Shown here one piece after another: positions 12,640 through 25,394 of a DNA stretch of 64,000 bases. The first letter of the stretch is position 1; each line of letters opens with the position of its first letter. Under the pieces are notes generated by a model, which saw only the letters and a list, made by a program, of their open reading frames with translations, had not been told where the DNA came from and searched no databases. Made by a program: the position numbers and the translations under genes. Source of the DNA: Norana najaformis. Taxonomy: Eukaryota; Annelida; Clitellata; Crassiclitellata; Hormogastridae. The DNA lies in NCBI GenBank assembly GCA_964023275.1, contig OZ029916.1, forward strand, positions 27,565,587 to 27,629,586. The letters are read 5' to 3'.

Positions 12640-13260
12640 TTATTGTATCGGTTTTCGTGCCGTTGTGCTCAGACGTCGGTCTACCTGTGTTTTCTATGCT
12701 TCATGCCCTGGATGGCACAGCAGAATCCCAACCACAATCTCCTAATTTTACGGGTTTTAGGCCTAAAAAATAATACTGGCTGGCACTCTTTAATTACCCG
12801 AATTCATGAGTCACCCATGAACTATACAGAAGTTTCTTTGTGAACGTTTCTTGTAGGCTTATGTACTTGCTCTTACCGAGACCTGGCTTCAGTCTAATGA
12901 CAAATCAGCATTCAATTCTGATCTTACTCTCCCGACCTTTTGTTGCTGAATGAGCCTCGTTGCAGTGGTAAAGTTGAGGGTCTTGCTTTCCTTTTTAGGT
13001 CCTGCCACTGCATAGGTTCACTTTGCCTATTACTGCACTTTAATGTTCATTGTTCTTCAGTATGTCTTGATATGCTAAAAGGATTTGACCAGAAACAGCT
13101 TATTGCCTTTCTTGCACTCAAGATAGGTGATACCCAGGATGTCTTCATGACTAGTTCTGATTCATAATCGCTTCATTCGGTTACTACCTTTAAGGCATAT
13201 CTTTCAGACCACACTGCCATTTTTCAGAAGTGTAACTTCACATTTAACTTTCCGTCCTGA
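12640..13260 (+). mobile_element. Decayed LINE endonuclease (ORF2 5' region)
   Basis: Reading frames on the plus strand contain YVLALTETWLQSND, then in a shifted frame GKVEGLAFLFRSC, and near 13190-13225 LSDHTAIF. These are three ordered landmarks of the APE-type endonuclease of CR1/L2-like LINEs: the ALTETWL box, the R.GG.A...R strand and the SDH motif. At least two frameshifts and several stops separate them, so this is a pseudogene remnant. 12360-12640 upstream shows nothing recognisable. Confidence 0.7.
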
Positions 13261-13479
13261 TCCCTAAGCCAAACACTGGGATTTTATTGAGCTCTGTGGT
13301 CGCCCAGTCTACACTGATGACTAGGAGGCTGCTGAAGACGAACAGGGCACAAATGATGAGTACCAGGCTCAGGACCAAATGCTTCCTTCTGCTGTCTTCT
13401 CTACCTTCTCGCTTATCCTGAATTGTATTTCCCTTCATCAGCCTTTGATGATTTTCGTTGCTCACCTTGGAACCAATTT

Positions 13480-13902
13480 AGAGTGAACTAATAAATAGAA
13501 GCCAGAAGCGCAGAGAATAAGGTAAGGAGGTCCTTATTTATAGCTGCCGACTTCACAGATTCGTAGTCACAGAGATTGACAAACATAAGAACAAGAACAA
13601 TCCCAGAGATGCAGAGATCTACTTAAACTCTCATATGCACGCACACAGTAAACATACGCATGGGATCTACACATATTCGCACATTTATAAGCAAATGCAC
13701 ACACGTACGCATATATAAGGACACACAGACACAGACACAGACAAACACATAGGGCTAGATCTGATCGCCTCACGTGCCCTTGTTGTAGCTTAGATGAAAG
13801 TCTATAAATAAAAGTTAAGGGCCGTGAGAACTTACGTCTAAATTTTACATTTCATATTATGTCTGATTATACTGGTGATGATTATGATGAGTACAATTGT
13901 GC

Positions 13903-13934
<32 letters not shown>

Positions 13935-14469
13935 AATAGAACGACAACGAATACGACGCGATTTATGTAGCCAGCATCCCAGATGCAACGAAGACTTGTC
14001 ACAGTTGCCTCAGTCGCAAATGAATTTGCTTGCAGCTGGCGTCGTTGCCTATGGCAGCAGCCGCCGCATCAGCAGCTGCGAGCGACAATCTAATAAGCTG
14101 TGTCAGCCGAGACCCGGATGACCGTGGCAAATTGGCGCCAAAGACGAATGATGACGAATCGCAGAGTCAGCGCAATTCATTTGCCGTCTGCATCTTCAGC
14201 TGCTGCTGCTGCTGATGCTGATGCTGATGCTACTGTTGGTGATGCGGCGGCTAAGGCGACTGGCGAGTGGCGCAATGCATCGAGGAGGCAAATCGGAATG
14301 ATGTTGATTGCCATCCGAATGAAACCCCCATCCATTCATCCATTCTCAACCAAATAGTCGCCGTTTCTTCCTTCTTTCTTCATCCTTCCCACCTTCTTTC
14401 TGTAATTCCTCTTTCGATCCATCTTCATTCATTCCATCTCTTTGCTCTTTGTCATCGTGTTTCTTTCCT

Positions 14470-14470
<1 letters not shown>
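13480..14470. other. No gene; CTG/GAT repeats
   Basis: 13570-13760 contains ACACAC/ACAGAC words. (CTG)7 followed by (GAT)n lies at 13903-13936. GCAGC-rich DNA at 14050-14235 translates as alanine or cysteine runs. No supported exon. Confidence 0.6.
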
Positions 14471-14528
<58 letters not shown>

Positions 14529-14543
14529 TGCTCTCTCTCTTTT
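14471..14543. repeat. (CTGT)n followed by (CT)n microsatellite
   Basis: About eight CTGT units pass directly into (CT)n. It is followed by pyrimidine-rich DNA to about 14860. The same tetranucleotide expands independently at 19286 and 28658 in this window. Confidence 0.95.
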
Positions 14544-15139
14544 TATATATGTATTTATATACTGTAATACTGTGTATCTGTCCTCCCGTTTTTCTCTCTC
14601 TCTCCATCGTTCTTCTCCATCTCTCCCACTCTCCCTTTATCTCTCTTGCTATCTTTCTCTCCACCTGCTTCCATTCATCGCTTCCTTTCTCCACCCCTCC
14701 ATCTCTTTGTCCTTCACTGACCTCTTCCTCTTTCCCGGCCCTCCATTCACCTCTGTGTTCTTCCTCCTGCGCCCCCTCTCTCTGTATCTCTTTCTCTTCA
14801 ACTCCATTCCTCCGTCAATATCTTCCTCCACTGTAATCCCATGCTTTCATCACTCCTCCTATATCCCCTCTGTGCTGCCATCTGTATTTCCTGACTCGGC
14901 ATTTGCTACGAATTCGCTCGCCTTAACATCGAAACCATAACATTCGCACTGATCTAAGCGCGCATTAAGCGCATAAAGCTCCTCATAACACACACACACA
15001 CACCGAGACGAACTCATAGAGCCCCTGACGGACACACAAGCATCACACACAACGCCTAGACTGGCGTTCTAGACAATAACCGATTTTTCAATTATGCGTG
15101 ACCAGTGCCTTTAATATCTGAGATATTGTTCTCAAATCC

Positions 15140-15310
15140 GCGCACGTAGGCTTACATCTGGGCCGGTCATCGAACCCTGAACGCTCGTCTATGTTAAGCT
15201 TAATCTGTCTAATCCACTAGGACAGCCGCCCATGGGCGGACCAGGAGCCCCTTCCCCAACGGTCGGCTAATCCCTCATCGCTCTACGGAGGCCCTCCCCA
15301 CAACCAAGCT
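15140..15310 (-). repeat. Possible tRNA-related dispersed repeat
   Basis: Contains GGTCATCGAACCCTGA, B-box like, and TAATCCCTCATCGC, which is the reverse complement of the GCGATGAGGGA block near 1495. The shared words suggest a common repeat family with the 1172-1530 element, but the copy is too decayed for its ends to be defined. Confidence 0.35.
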
Positions 15311-15439
15311 ACTCCCTTGAACATCCGCTCGGCTAATTGTCGCTCTCTTCCTGGGGTAATTACTGTCAATCTTGTTTCATTAGAATCGCACATCGAAGTC
15401 CGGAAACTTGCAGATGACTTTCCGGAAATTGATAGATTT

Positions 15440-16070
15440 TGTCTAGACAGAAGGATGGTCCACGAGCAGGAGGAGGAGGAGAGAGTGAGGATCGTATTAG
15501 GAATGAAGGAGGAAGAATAAGAACAAGAAGAAAAAGGAAAAGGAGGTAGAGGAGGAGAAGGAGGAGGAGGAGGAAGAAGAAGGTTCGGAAGAGATATGGA
15601 ACAGCAGTAATAACAAGAAGAAAGAAATAAGAGAAGGAGAGAGAGGATCGTAAAAAGGAATGAAGGAGGAGGACAGAAAAAAGAAGAGGACAGAGATAGA
15701 GGCTCGTAAAAGGAAAGGAGCATGAGAACAAGAAGAAGAGGATCTGGAGGAATGAATGGATGGATGATGATAATGATGGTAATGATGGTGTTGATGTTGA
15801 TGAAGTAGAAGCAGAAATAATGGAAGAAGAGGAGCAGGAGGAAGAGGGAAGATCGCAAAAGCGACGAGGAGGAAGAGATTCTAAAAGGAATGGAGAAGGA
15901 AGAATAAGAAAGATGAGAAAGAGAACGAGGATCGTAAGAAGAATGAAGGAGTAGAAAGAGGAAGAACAGGATCGCAAGAGGAATAGAGGAGACGGAGGAG
16001 CAGGAAGAGGAGGAGGAGGCATAAGAGGGAAGAGGAACGATGCCATTATACTAAGAGGACAGATGAAGGA
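15440..16070. repeat. Long polypurine tract (GGA/GAA/AAG)
   Basis: For about 600 bases the plus strand is overwhelmingly A and G (AGGAGGAGGAAG words), with a (GAT)n island at about 15765-15800. It generates a 304-residue Ser/Leu/Phe ORF on the other strand that is an artefact of composition. Such tracts can form triplex DNA. Confidence 0.85.
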
Positions 16071-16079
16071 TGTAGAATG

Positions 16080-18900
16080 GAGGCGGATCGCAAGATTCCT
16101 TTTAGCCAAATGGGACTGAAGGAGTTGGGAGGCAGCTGGTGCTCTACTCGACTCCAGGGGACAAGTTAAGAGGCTAATGGATGGACGGACGTACCGGCTG
16201 ACAAACAGTCGTAGTTTAGACAAAAGCAGGCAAGCAAAAATCAGGCCAAACGACAATGACAACAGGCTGCTGCTATCCACAGAAACGCATGATTAAAGCG
16301 GCAGACATGTGAAGTGATATATGGCAGCATACGGGAAAAAGGATTGATGCATACGAACCAGAGTACAGAAGGACAGTTAAGCAGACAAGCAACACTAAAC
16401 TGCGATGTTAGGAATGGCAGACAGACAGACAGACAAACAAACGGTTAGAGATCAAGAAAGACAGACCTTAAATCAGTCTTAGCATTGTTGAACACAGGCA
16501 GAGTCGTACATACAAACACGGACAGACGGATGTAGGCAAACATACACAGACAGATAGATAGTCATACAAGCAGGCTGACGGGCAAGAAATCGTTCGTAGA
16601 TCAAGTTATGCCAGAACGTCGTTTAGTGGAGTTGCCAACCACAGCGGAAGTTAGTTGATTCGGTGATCATGAAGCTGTTAGCAGATTGAGGCCCGTCCGT
16701 CCATCCGTCCGTCTGCCTGATGGGCGCCTACTTGTTCAGATTAGTCCCGGTGCAATGGTGCCCATGGGTTTCAGTGACCAGTATCCATGGGCGCCATGGG
16801 TACATTATGGGCACCAATGACTAACAATACACGCCATGTGAAATTAGTATTTTCTGTAGTATCACGTAGGCCTAACCGATAAGGAGTGGTTGATTTTTGC
16901 CGATTTCTACTGTTATATTTGCGCCTCGGCCGAAAGCTCTAAGCCTTGGAAGAGGTCTTGTAATTTAGACGACCTGGCGTCACAGGAACGCATGACGGAC
17001 AAGCATCAGTCGAATGTCTGTAATCTTGTGAAGAAGAGATTTCTCGTGGCTCCTTGTGGAAAAGGGAAGGGACCCAGAGACCCTTCGAAATATGCAGACC
17101 TACAAGTGGTTCATCAGTCGTTTGATGGTAACTGACCACTGAGTCCTCAATGACCGCTCACATTTCAATTTCGATAAATCAAGACAACGTCTATCGATGC
17201 TTCTGACGACACGTTGCGCCAATCAATGACAAGCACGCGCATCGATCTTCACGTATCGTCGCATCAGTAGATAATAATGATAATCGATAGCTACGTGACG
17301 GTGCGTGGGTGATGTTGGTGGTTCTGATGATATCGATTAAGGTCATGATGTTAATCATGCATAGATGAAGAATGCACTCATAAAATTCTTGTATGGAAGC
17401 AGGAGACACTAATATCCTAAACATAAATGTCTAGCAATGAAGCACAATCACTATCCTAAAGCCAGACAGTTAATTGGCCTTTTTTTATTAATTAGACAAA
17501 ACTGACTGGCAGTAGGCGACATTAAACGTGTCTTGACACCAGACGAGCTGTCTTTGTGCGTTCTATCCACATAGTGTCTGACGCTTTTAGATATTGTTCT
17601 TAAAGAGTACATGCAACGCGATGGCTGGACATGAAGGATGGGATGTTGACGAAAACCGATGGCGGATCTCGAAGCTGAGAAAAGGGGCAGGAGGCAAAGT
17701 TTACCAAGGTTCGGATATTGTATGGCAAAAATTTGTTGACAGTCTTTTCTCAGTCGTCGAGGCGTTTGAAGACGGAAAGTTATTTCATGTCTGTGAAATA
17801 TTAAAGGTCTTTTTAGTTCTCACAAAAGACTTTTGGAGCCATTTTGTCAGCTTCATTGTTTCACGTGGTGAAAATTTCTGACGACGTTTTTGGTCATTCG
17901 TATTTTCGGCTGATTTGTCCGGGTTTCCGTGGCTGTTTTTTCCATTTGCTGTTCTCTTACCCACTTTTCACGACTATTTTGCCTGGATCTAGCTTTATCA
18001 GTCTGATAATAACCGTTTATGACATTACGATTTCTACGGAAAACCTTCGCCGAAACCGGTTTACGGGTGGGGCAATTCAATGGCGTTAATCTTTCCCAAA
18101 TCAAATGAGGCCATGGCCGGGTAGCCTCTCTTGTAGAGCTGCCTTGGGCGAAAACAAAGAAAAGATGCAGCAGTTGGCGCAGAAGATGGAACAGCTGCTA
18201 AGAAACGGCAGCAGCAACAACAGCAATTAGCACAACCAGATGCACTGTATTCGGACATTTACATAAGCTTTTTTAATCCTCTCAAAACTCTGTTAACTTA
18301 AAAAAAACAGCAGCAGCTGCAGATTCTAAACAAGGATATCTGTAATTTGTATAGGTGCAATGTATAGTCGATCATTTGTTTAGCGCCACATAAAGAACAG
18401 GACATCTTTTAAAGTATGTATGTTCGATTAAGTCATTTAAATATAATTATTATCACATAGATATATAAATTTGTAGACATGAGACTCATTTTTGCGTAAG
18501 CGAGTGTTTACTGAAAGGCGCCTCAGCTGTAAATGATCATCTCTGGAAAATAACGTCCACAAAAGTGCAAAGGAGAATTGATGGCGATGGGTTGGATTGC
18601 AGCAGACAGAGACATACAGAAAGAAACAGTGACAAAGACAGATAGAGACAAAGAAACATACAGAGGCATAGAGAAACAGAAAGGGAGAGTAGCATGACTG
18701 GCACTTCGGAGGGTGAAGCACGTCACAGTGATTGATGGACGAGACAGGAGGGTCCTGGAGGTCTTTGACGGCCCAGTACCTCTGTCTTGAAGTAAGAGCG
18801 CTTGACAGTCTCTCAGGCTTTTCTCAGCGGAATTCAGTGTCAAATGCAGTGCCGCCAAGCGACATACCGAACAGTGTGAGTGGCGGGAAGAAAAAGAAGT
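16080..18900. other. No recognised gene
   Basis: Mixed sequence with GACAGACA words (16400-16560). A CATGGG-rich stretch (16750-16800) includes CCATGGGCGCCATGGG. An ACAGAGAC-type repeat runs at 18600-18690. The ORFs at 16890-17135 and 17594-17881 have no identifiable domain and no good exon borders. Confidence 0.55.
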
Positions 18901-18914
18901 GGAGAAGGAGGACT

Positions 18915-19060
18915 ACTACTACCATTCTACCATTACTACTACTACTAGTAGTAGTAGTAGTAATGGTAGTAGTAGTAGTAGTAATGGTGGCAGTAGTAGT
19001 AGTGGTAGCAGTAGTGGTAGTAGTGGTGGTAGTAATAGCAGCAGTAGTAGTAGTAGTATG
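18915..19060. repeat. (ACT)n/(AGT)n mirror-like trinucleotide tract
   Basis: (TAC/ACT)n at about 18915-18945 switches to its complement (TAG/AGT)n from about 18946, so the tract contains a natural inverted repeat. It is followed by a GGA/AAG tract to about 19215. Confidence 0.85.
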
Positions 19061-19285
19061 AGGAGGAGGAGGAGAGGAGGAGGAGAAAGAAGAGAGTACG
19101 ACAAATGCAGGAAAAATAAAAAGAGAAGGAGAAAGAAGAACAATGAATAAGAAGCAGAGAAGGGAGAACAGAACAAGAATGAGAAGTACAAGAGCAAGAA
19201 TAACAGGAAGAAGAATTGATGGGAAACGATGAATTAGAAGACTGATGGCATTCATCTCTCAAGAGATCTAGAACATTATCCTTGG

Positions 19286-19311
19286 TGTCTGTCTGTCTGT
19301 CTGTCTATCTA

Positions 19312-19389
<78 letters not shown>
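19286..19389. repeat. (GTCT)n tetranucleotide microsatellite, about 25 units
   Basis: Nearly pure GTCT repeat with one short CTAT-CTAT interruption at about 19305-19313. It is the longest of the three tetranucleotide tracts of this motif in the window. Confidence 0.97.
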
Positions 19390-19790
19390 GAAACTGATGC
19401 ATCGATCGCTTGACGTTCGTTTTGAATTAATTAATTACGTTGGCAAAAGCCGCTTTGAGAGGTTTCGAAAAGGCGATATACAAATTGCCAGATACATAAA
19501 CTATACAATCATGTACAGTAAGACAAGCCAAGCGACAAACATAGAAGCAGTCGCAAAATTATATCTATGGACACTTAATGTAGCGCCTTTTAGGTGCCTC
19601 ATATAAGGGTGAAAGAATGGCTTTTCAGTTGATCAGTGTTGATAGTTGCGTGTACTAAACGACCGATTAATTTACCTAAGAGGCAGCCGAATAGGTGACC
19701 AACTGCATCGTTGCAAGGAAGAACAGTTGCTTTGTCATGTAGTTTGAGTGTTATTTGAAGAGAAGGCGCCTTAGAAGTTACTCTACTTGA

Positions 19791-22700
19791 TCAGAAAGCC
19801 TGTTCGACGCAGGCACCGGATCTTCCGGTCACGTGCTTCATCGACGCTGTATTTCGAATCTCCTCGAGATCGGCCTCGTCAAAGATGGCCGCCGCTGCCG
19901 CCTTGTTCTCGAATGTCTGCGCCGACGTCACGCTGTCGACGCTGGCTAAGAACAGCTGCGACAGTCGGTCTCCAGCTCCTCCTGCGACGGCGCCACTCCT
20001 TCTGTCCTGTTGAAGCCTCTTCTTTTGGTCGTACTTGCGCGCTCCGATCGCGGCCAGACCGACGACGCAGCAAAGGCCAAGGACGCAGGCCACTCCGCCC
20101 CCGATGACCGTCGACGCGTGGCTTCGAAGGCCAGATTCGGCGAATCCTCGATGGCGGGTGGTGATCGTCGTACAGTTGACCGGAAGGAAGTCCTGGCTAT
20201 GCGACCGACAGACGCTGATGCAGACCTCGTAGTCGGTGTCTGGGTCAAGGTCGCTGATCGTGTACGAGCGCATGTAGGGCTTCACCAGGAATCGAACCAG
20301 AGCCGAGTCGTTGGCCTTGTGGAGCCCCCCTCCGTAAGGAGGTCGGCGGCAGGTGATGCGGTGCTCTTGCGTGTGGTCGACCCCTCGCCAGGTGACCGTC
20401 ACTGTGCTCGAAGTGACCCGCAGCACGACTATGGACGTCGACAGGGTCCGGACGCGGAGGGACAGCGTCCAAGAGTTGCTGTTGTTCGTTGCACTGACTC
20501 CCACGCACGTGTAGATGCCCTGGTGTCCAAGGGTCACCGACTTTAGGGTCAGGGTCCCAGCAAGATCCACCTGCGACCAGAAGTAAGGCCAAACTACACC
20601 CAAGTTAAATGCAATTCACTGTTGAGCAGAGCAGATAGGACGACAGTTGGATGTGAAGGAGGAGGAGCAAGAATAAGATGAAAAAGAATGCTTAGTTATG
20701 ATGACAAAATACGTTTCAACTTCTCTACGAGTAAGATTAAAAGTCTCTTTGCGGTGCTAACAAATAATTTCCTTAATAAATGAGTTGAAAGAAAGTAAAT
20801 TTTAGTAACTAAGAACGCCTATCAAGAATGTTTTCCTGCGTAACAAAAATACGCAGACACTTTATTTTGGTATTACTATTTACATTATTCGACAAAACTA
20901 GATAAATGTGTGCTACGATATGTCTCTGCAGACACTATGCAAATGAGCATTTACTTTAAATCAGATGAGACCTAGTTTACATATACCACAGGTGATAAAG
21001 GCGAATGACAAAGAAGTCAATACCAGTGCTGGTGATATTTAAGGTGATAAGATGCTGATAAAATGCTGGTGCTATGGAAGGCGATAAGTTGATAACGCTA
21101 ACACTGCTGGCGGTATAAAATATGACAATAAGTCTATAACGCTGGTGGTGACAGGGAGGCTGATAGCTTGTTGATAACAGTGTTCATTATAGAAAATTTA
21201 TGATAAGATATTTATAACACTGGTGGTGATGATGATCATATCGACCATGCGCCTTGTTCGCCAAGAATCTTAGCGTCCGAATCTTTTCCTGTTTGCATTA
21301 TATCGCTTTCCGGACTGCATTAGATCCAGGACATCAGTCATAATCTAGACGTCATTAAGCTGTCAACGGCAGATTGACTTGTCTTAAGTCCGGTGCGACA
21401 CCGTGCCCTAGCCTTTACAAAGCCGCCTTTAGAACCTTTATGAAGCCGCCCGTTCCTTTTATGAGGCCGCCTTCCTCTTGATGAAGTCGCCTTTGATGCG
21501 CTCGTCGAAATAATTGGATGTTTGGTTAGAAAGGATCGACAGATATGCATCCGAATTATGCTTGGTAACGTCCGAAAACGATGCGACTATATTCCTGCTA
21601 GATTCTTCTTCGCACTCCTTCAGGCACACAAGACATGACCTGCTCCACTCATGGAACTCCCCTTCCTCTTCAGCCCAGGGCAACAACTTCCCTTTTGCTC
21701 CACAGGAATTGTGAGTTGCTGTCGAGAAAAGATCCAGTTCCAAACACCACTCACCGTACCCGTTTGACTGATTGCTTGCCTGCCTCCCTCCCTGACTCTT
21801 AGATCTTGACCTGGAACCGACCCATTCTTGCCTATCAATTTTGTTTTTGACTGAGCGCCTGTGAATAAACTGGTTCTCGCTACTTAGCTTTCGTTAAGCG
21901 ATGTACAAAATGCAGAAATCTCGAGTTTACAATTACGATTACGAGTACGAATGTACAGCTCTTCCCTGTCTAAAAGTAGTTTTCTCATATAGTAATCGCT
22001 GACAATTGTTTCGTATTTAACTGCACAACGTTATGTTTCTTGTTCCAGTGTGTCTAGGTTCATTCAAGATTCTTTGTCAGAAAATCGTTCTCCTTGCTTC
22101 AGTAGCGCCAGTCATTTGTTTCAGTGTCAACAGGAACATAGGAACTACATTTTCACATAAATGAAAACTACAGGTGTCTTGATTCATTCAAGACTTTCTT
22201 TACAGAAAATCCTTATCTCTGTTTTAGTAGTAGTAGTCGAAGTGCTAGTAGTAGTAATAGTAGTAATAGTAGAAGCAGCAGCAGCAACAACAGCAGCAGC
22301 AGCAACAGCAGCAGGAGTAGTAGTAACAATAATAATAATCCTTCGGTATCTATCGATCGGGTTTCTAACCATCGACTCGTATAATTTGTAGTTTGCGTGA
22401 ACTCAATAATAGGCGCAGTCTTTAATTTCCGATCGTATATTAAATAAATAAAAGAGCAGTTCACTCGCAACACAACATGAATCATCGCAGTTTCTAAACG
22501 CACGAATCCATCAACAACATTTAAACTAAAATTACCAACAAAGAACACGACGGACTGCTTGTGCCAAATCTTCGTGCACTCTCAACACTTAGTTTCCAAT
22601 GTTTAACGACATCTTATAGTAATCGTAATCGTAATCTCGAGATTTCTACAGCGCCCAAAGAAAGCTAAGTCGTGGGAAACAGCTTACAGTGGCTCAGTCG

Positions 22701-25341
22701 AAACAAAATCAATAGGCAGATAGGCTGTCAGGCGGTTACAGTGGATGGTGTTTGAAATTTGGAGCGGGAAGAAATATAAGGGGAAAGGAAAATCAAAATA
22801 AGATTTTTTGGAATAGTAGTGTTTTCAGTTATGAGTAAAATACCAGAGGAGAAATTGCAAGGGGTGAAGTGTTGGTGAGTTCATATGATTGGTCTATAAT
22901 TAATTGTCGTAATTCTGGCGGGAGTTTATTCCAGAGGGGTGTAGCAGCTATGGCCATGAAGCGATTTTCAAATATTAAGAGGTAAAGAGAGGGCGAAGAG
23001 GATCGGGTTGAACGGAGTTGTTGGATTGTAAATAACTGACGAAGATAAGAAGGCTGGGCGGATTCAATTGTGTTATTTATGGCTGCCAAAGCCGTTGACG
23101 TCGATGCCACTGCGCTGGTCACCAGGTAATGTCGACGCTCGTTCGTAGATGTCAGTGAGTGGGCTTCGAACTGTCGACTTGCCGTTTTGTAGCGTAGCGC
23201 TAACTCGACTAAATCCACAGTCTTTGGTTTTAGTAATTATAACGAAGTGAACAGTTCAGTCACAACAGTACTTAAATCGTCACAGTTTCTAAACGCACAA
23301 ATCTATCAACGAATTTGTGACTCAAATTTTCGACTTAGCACATGGCAGACCAGTGGTACAAATCTTCGCGCTCTCTTAACAATGTGTTTGCGACCGCTTG
23401 TATAGGTCCTTTCCCGTCAGGACAGACAATTACAAAATGGTTTACACCGGCTTCCCGCTATTGCTCAATCTTGGGTTTTCAAAAACCTGCTGACTCATCA
23501 CAACACAAGCCTGACGCCATCCCGCCGAAACGCTCTCGTGACACAAAAGCGTCGGCAGTAATTACTGCTGACGCCAGCCTTCCTGCTCGCAGGACGCCGC
23601 CAGTCAAACAGACCACTCCCACCACGTGTTCGATGCGTGCCAGCCAGCACTTGACCTGCGAGTCTACAAGCAAATCAATAACGCGATGACTGGTGGAAAT
23701 TCCTGTGCAACGACTCGCTTAAAACTTGATGACTAAACAGCGTATTCAGTCGAGCAAAAAATAATAATAACAACAATAATATTTATGCTAACCGTTTACC
23801 TGTTGTTCACGTTATATTACTTGACAGTCTGTGGCATTACATTACATTAACCCATGAGATAGTACAGGGAGGGACGCACTTTGGTGTCTGGCGATGTGCT
23901 GACTGCTTCCGGCATAAGCCACGTGACCTTTGGGCGTGGGATGCCGACAGCGCGACAGTGCAGCCTCACGGATTCAGAAACAGAGACGGTGGCCTCGCGG
24001 GCGAAGATGGGCAGGATACGAGGACCACAAGTCGTCGGTAGATTCAGCAAAGTCCGGTCGGCCAGGGCCACTCCGCGAAGGGCAGCCGGTGACCTACAAG
24101 TCAGTAGATCCTGGTTCAGAAGGCGAGGAGTAAAAGGACGGTGGGATGGAGAGGGGTTAGGAGAAGAAGGGGGAGGAAGAGGAGAAGGAGAAGGTGTTGT
24201 GGCGTTGTAGGCTGAAGATATTTCATAAATCCATCGAAGGACACAGTCGCAATGCAGAGGGTTGGAGTGCACATCTACTGAGTCCAAGAGCCTTAGGTTC
24301 GAAACCAAGTCTTGTTCCAGGGTCTCCAGTCCGTTACTCTGAACGCTGAGGCGCCGAAGATTTGGGATTGCGACGAAGGCTTCTCGGTCGATGTACCTGA
24401 GTCTCGGATTTCCGGTCAGTTCGAGTTCTTCCAGGAAGCTCAGGTTAGCGAAGGCGTGGCGTTGAACGAGTCGGAGGTTCTTCAGTCTATTTAGTCGCAG
24501 AGTCTTGACCCCGAGACCCCGAAAGTCATTCGTCTCTACCTCCTCGAAATCGTTTCCACTCAGATCCCACTCCTCGATCGGCGAGAGTCGTCTGAGAGCA
24601 GCGGCTGGGACCGTCCCAAGGGAGTTGCCGATCAGAGACAAATGGAGCAGATGGTCCAGTCCCTCGAACGCCAAGTCGTTGACGTGAACGATTCGGTTTG
24701 ATCCCAAGTCCAGACTGACGAGGTTCGCGGCGCAATGGAAAGTACCGTCGGCAAGACCATGAACGATGTTGTCAGTTAGATTGAGGACCGTCAGATTGGT
24801 GAGGTGGCAGAACCAGCGCCCATCAACGGACGAAATTCGATTTCGAGCGAGATCTAAGACCTCGAGTCGATCGAGTCCAACGAATGCTTCGGAATGGATC
24901 GATTCGATCTTATTGTCTGCCAGACGCAGATATTTCAATCGAGGCGATTTGATAAAACTGCGATTCTGCAAATAGGCCACTTGGTTATCTCGCGCATCGA
25001 GTGCGATCAAAGGCCAACCAGCGCCATCTAACGCAGTCAGATCGCTAATAGAATAGAGGCGACATCTGACGACGAACAGTTCTCGAACGGCGACGAGATC
25101 TCTTAAGGCGGATAGGGCACGCGCCGGAAGTGGATTACCGGACAGATCGATGACTTCCGTTCGTAGGGAAATGTTCGCCGGAAGTGCGTGGAGTCCGCGA
25201 TAGGAACAGTTCGTCAAGAAAGACAGACTTCCGGTGAACGGACTGGGTTCAAGTTCACAAGCGCAGTTGAAAGGACAAACAAGAATGGCACTGAACGTCG
25301 TCTTTGCATCTATATCGTCCGCTTCTTCCGGTGGACGCAGA

Positions 25342-25394
<53 letters not shown>

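Noticed and set aside
14267..14940. Overlapping ORFs of 189 and 163 residues
   Set aside because: They are open because of (CTGT)n/(CT)n and flanking CT-rich DNA in several frames at once.
15366..16280. 304-residue ORF (minus)
   Set aside because: It is opposite a polypurine tract; there is no domain, and the residues are almost only Ser, Leu, Phe and Pro.
16890..17135. 81-residue ORF with four cysteines
   Set aside because: No domain, no splice signals that fit, and an equal-length ORF on the other strand.
18824..19262. Several ORFs over the (ACT)n/(AGT)n tract
   Set aside because: Homopolymeric Ser, Thr, Val or Leu from microsatellite translation.
20010..20546. 178-residue ORF on the plus strand
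   Set aside because: It is an antisense shadow of the GC-rich FN3/TM exon of the LRRN-like gene.
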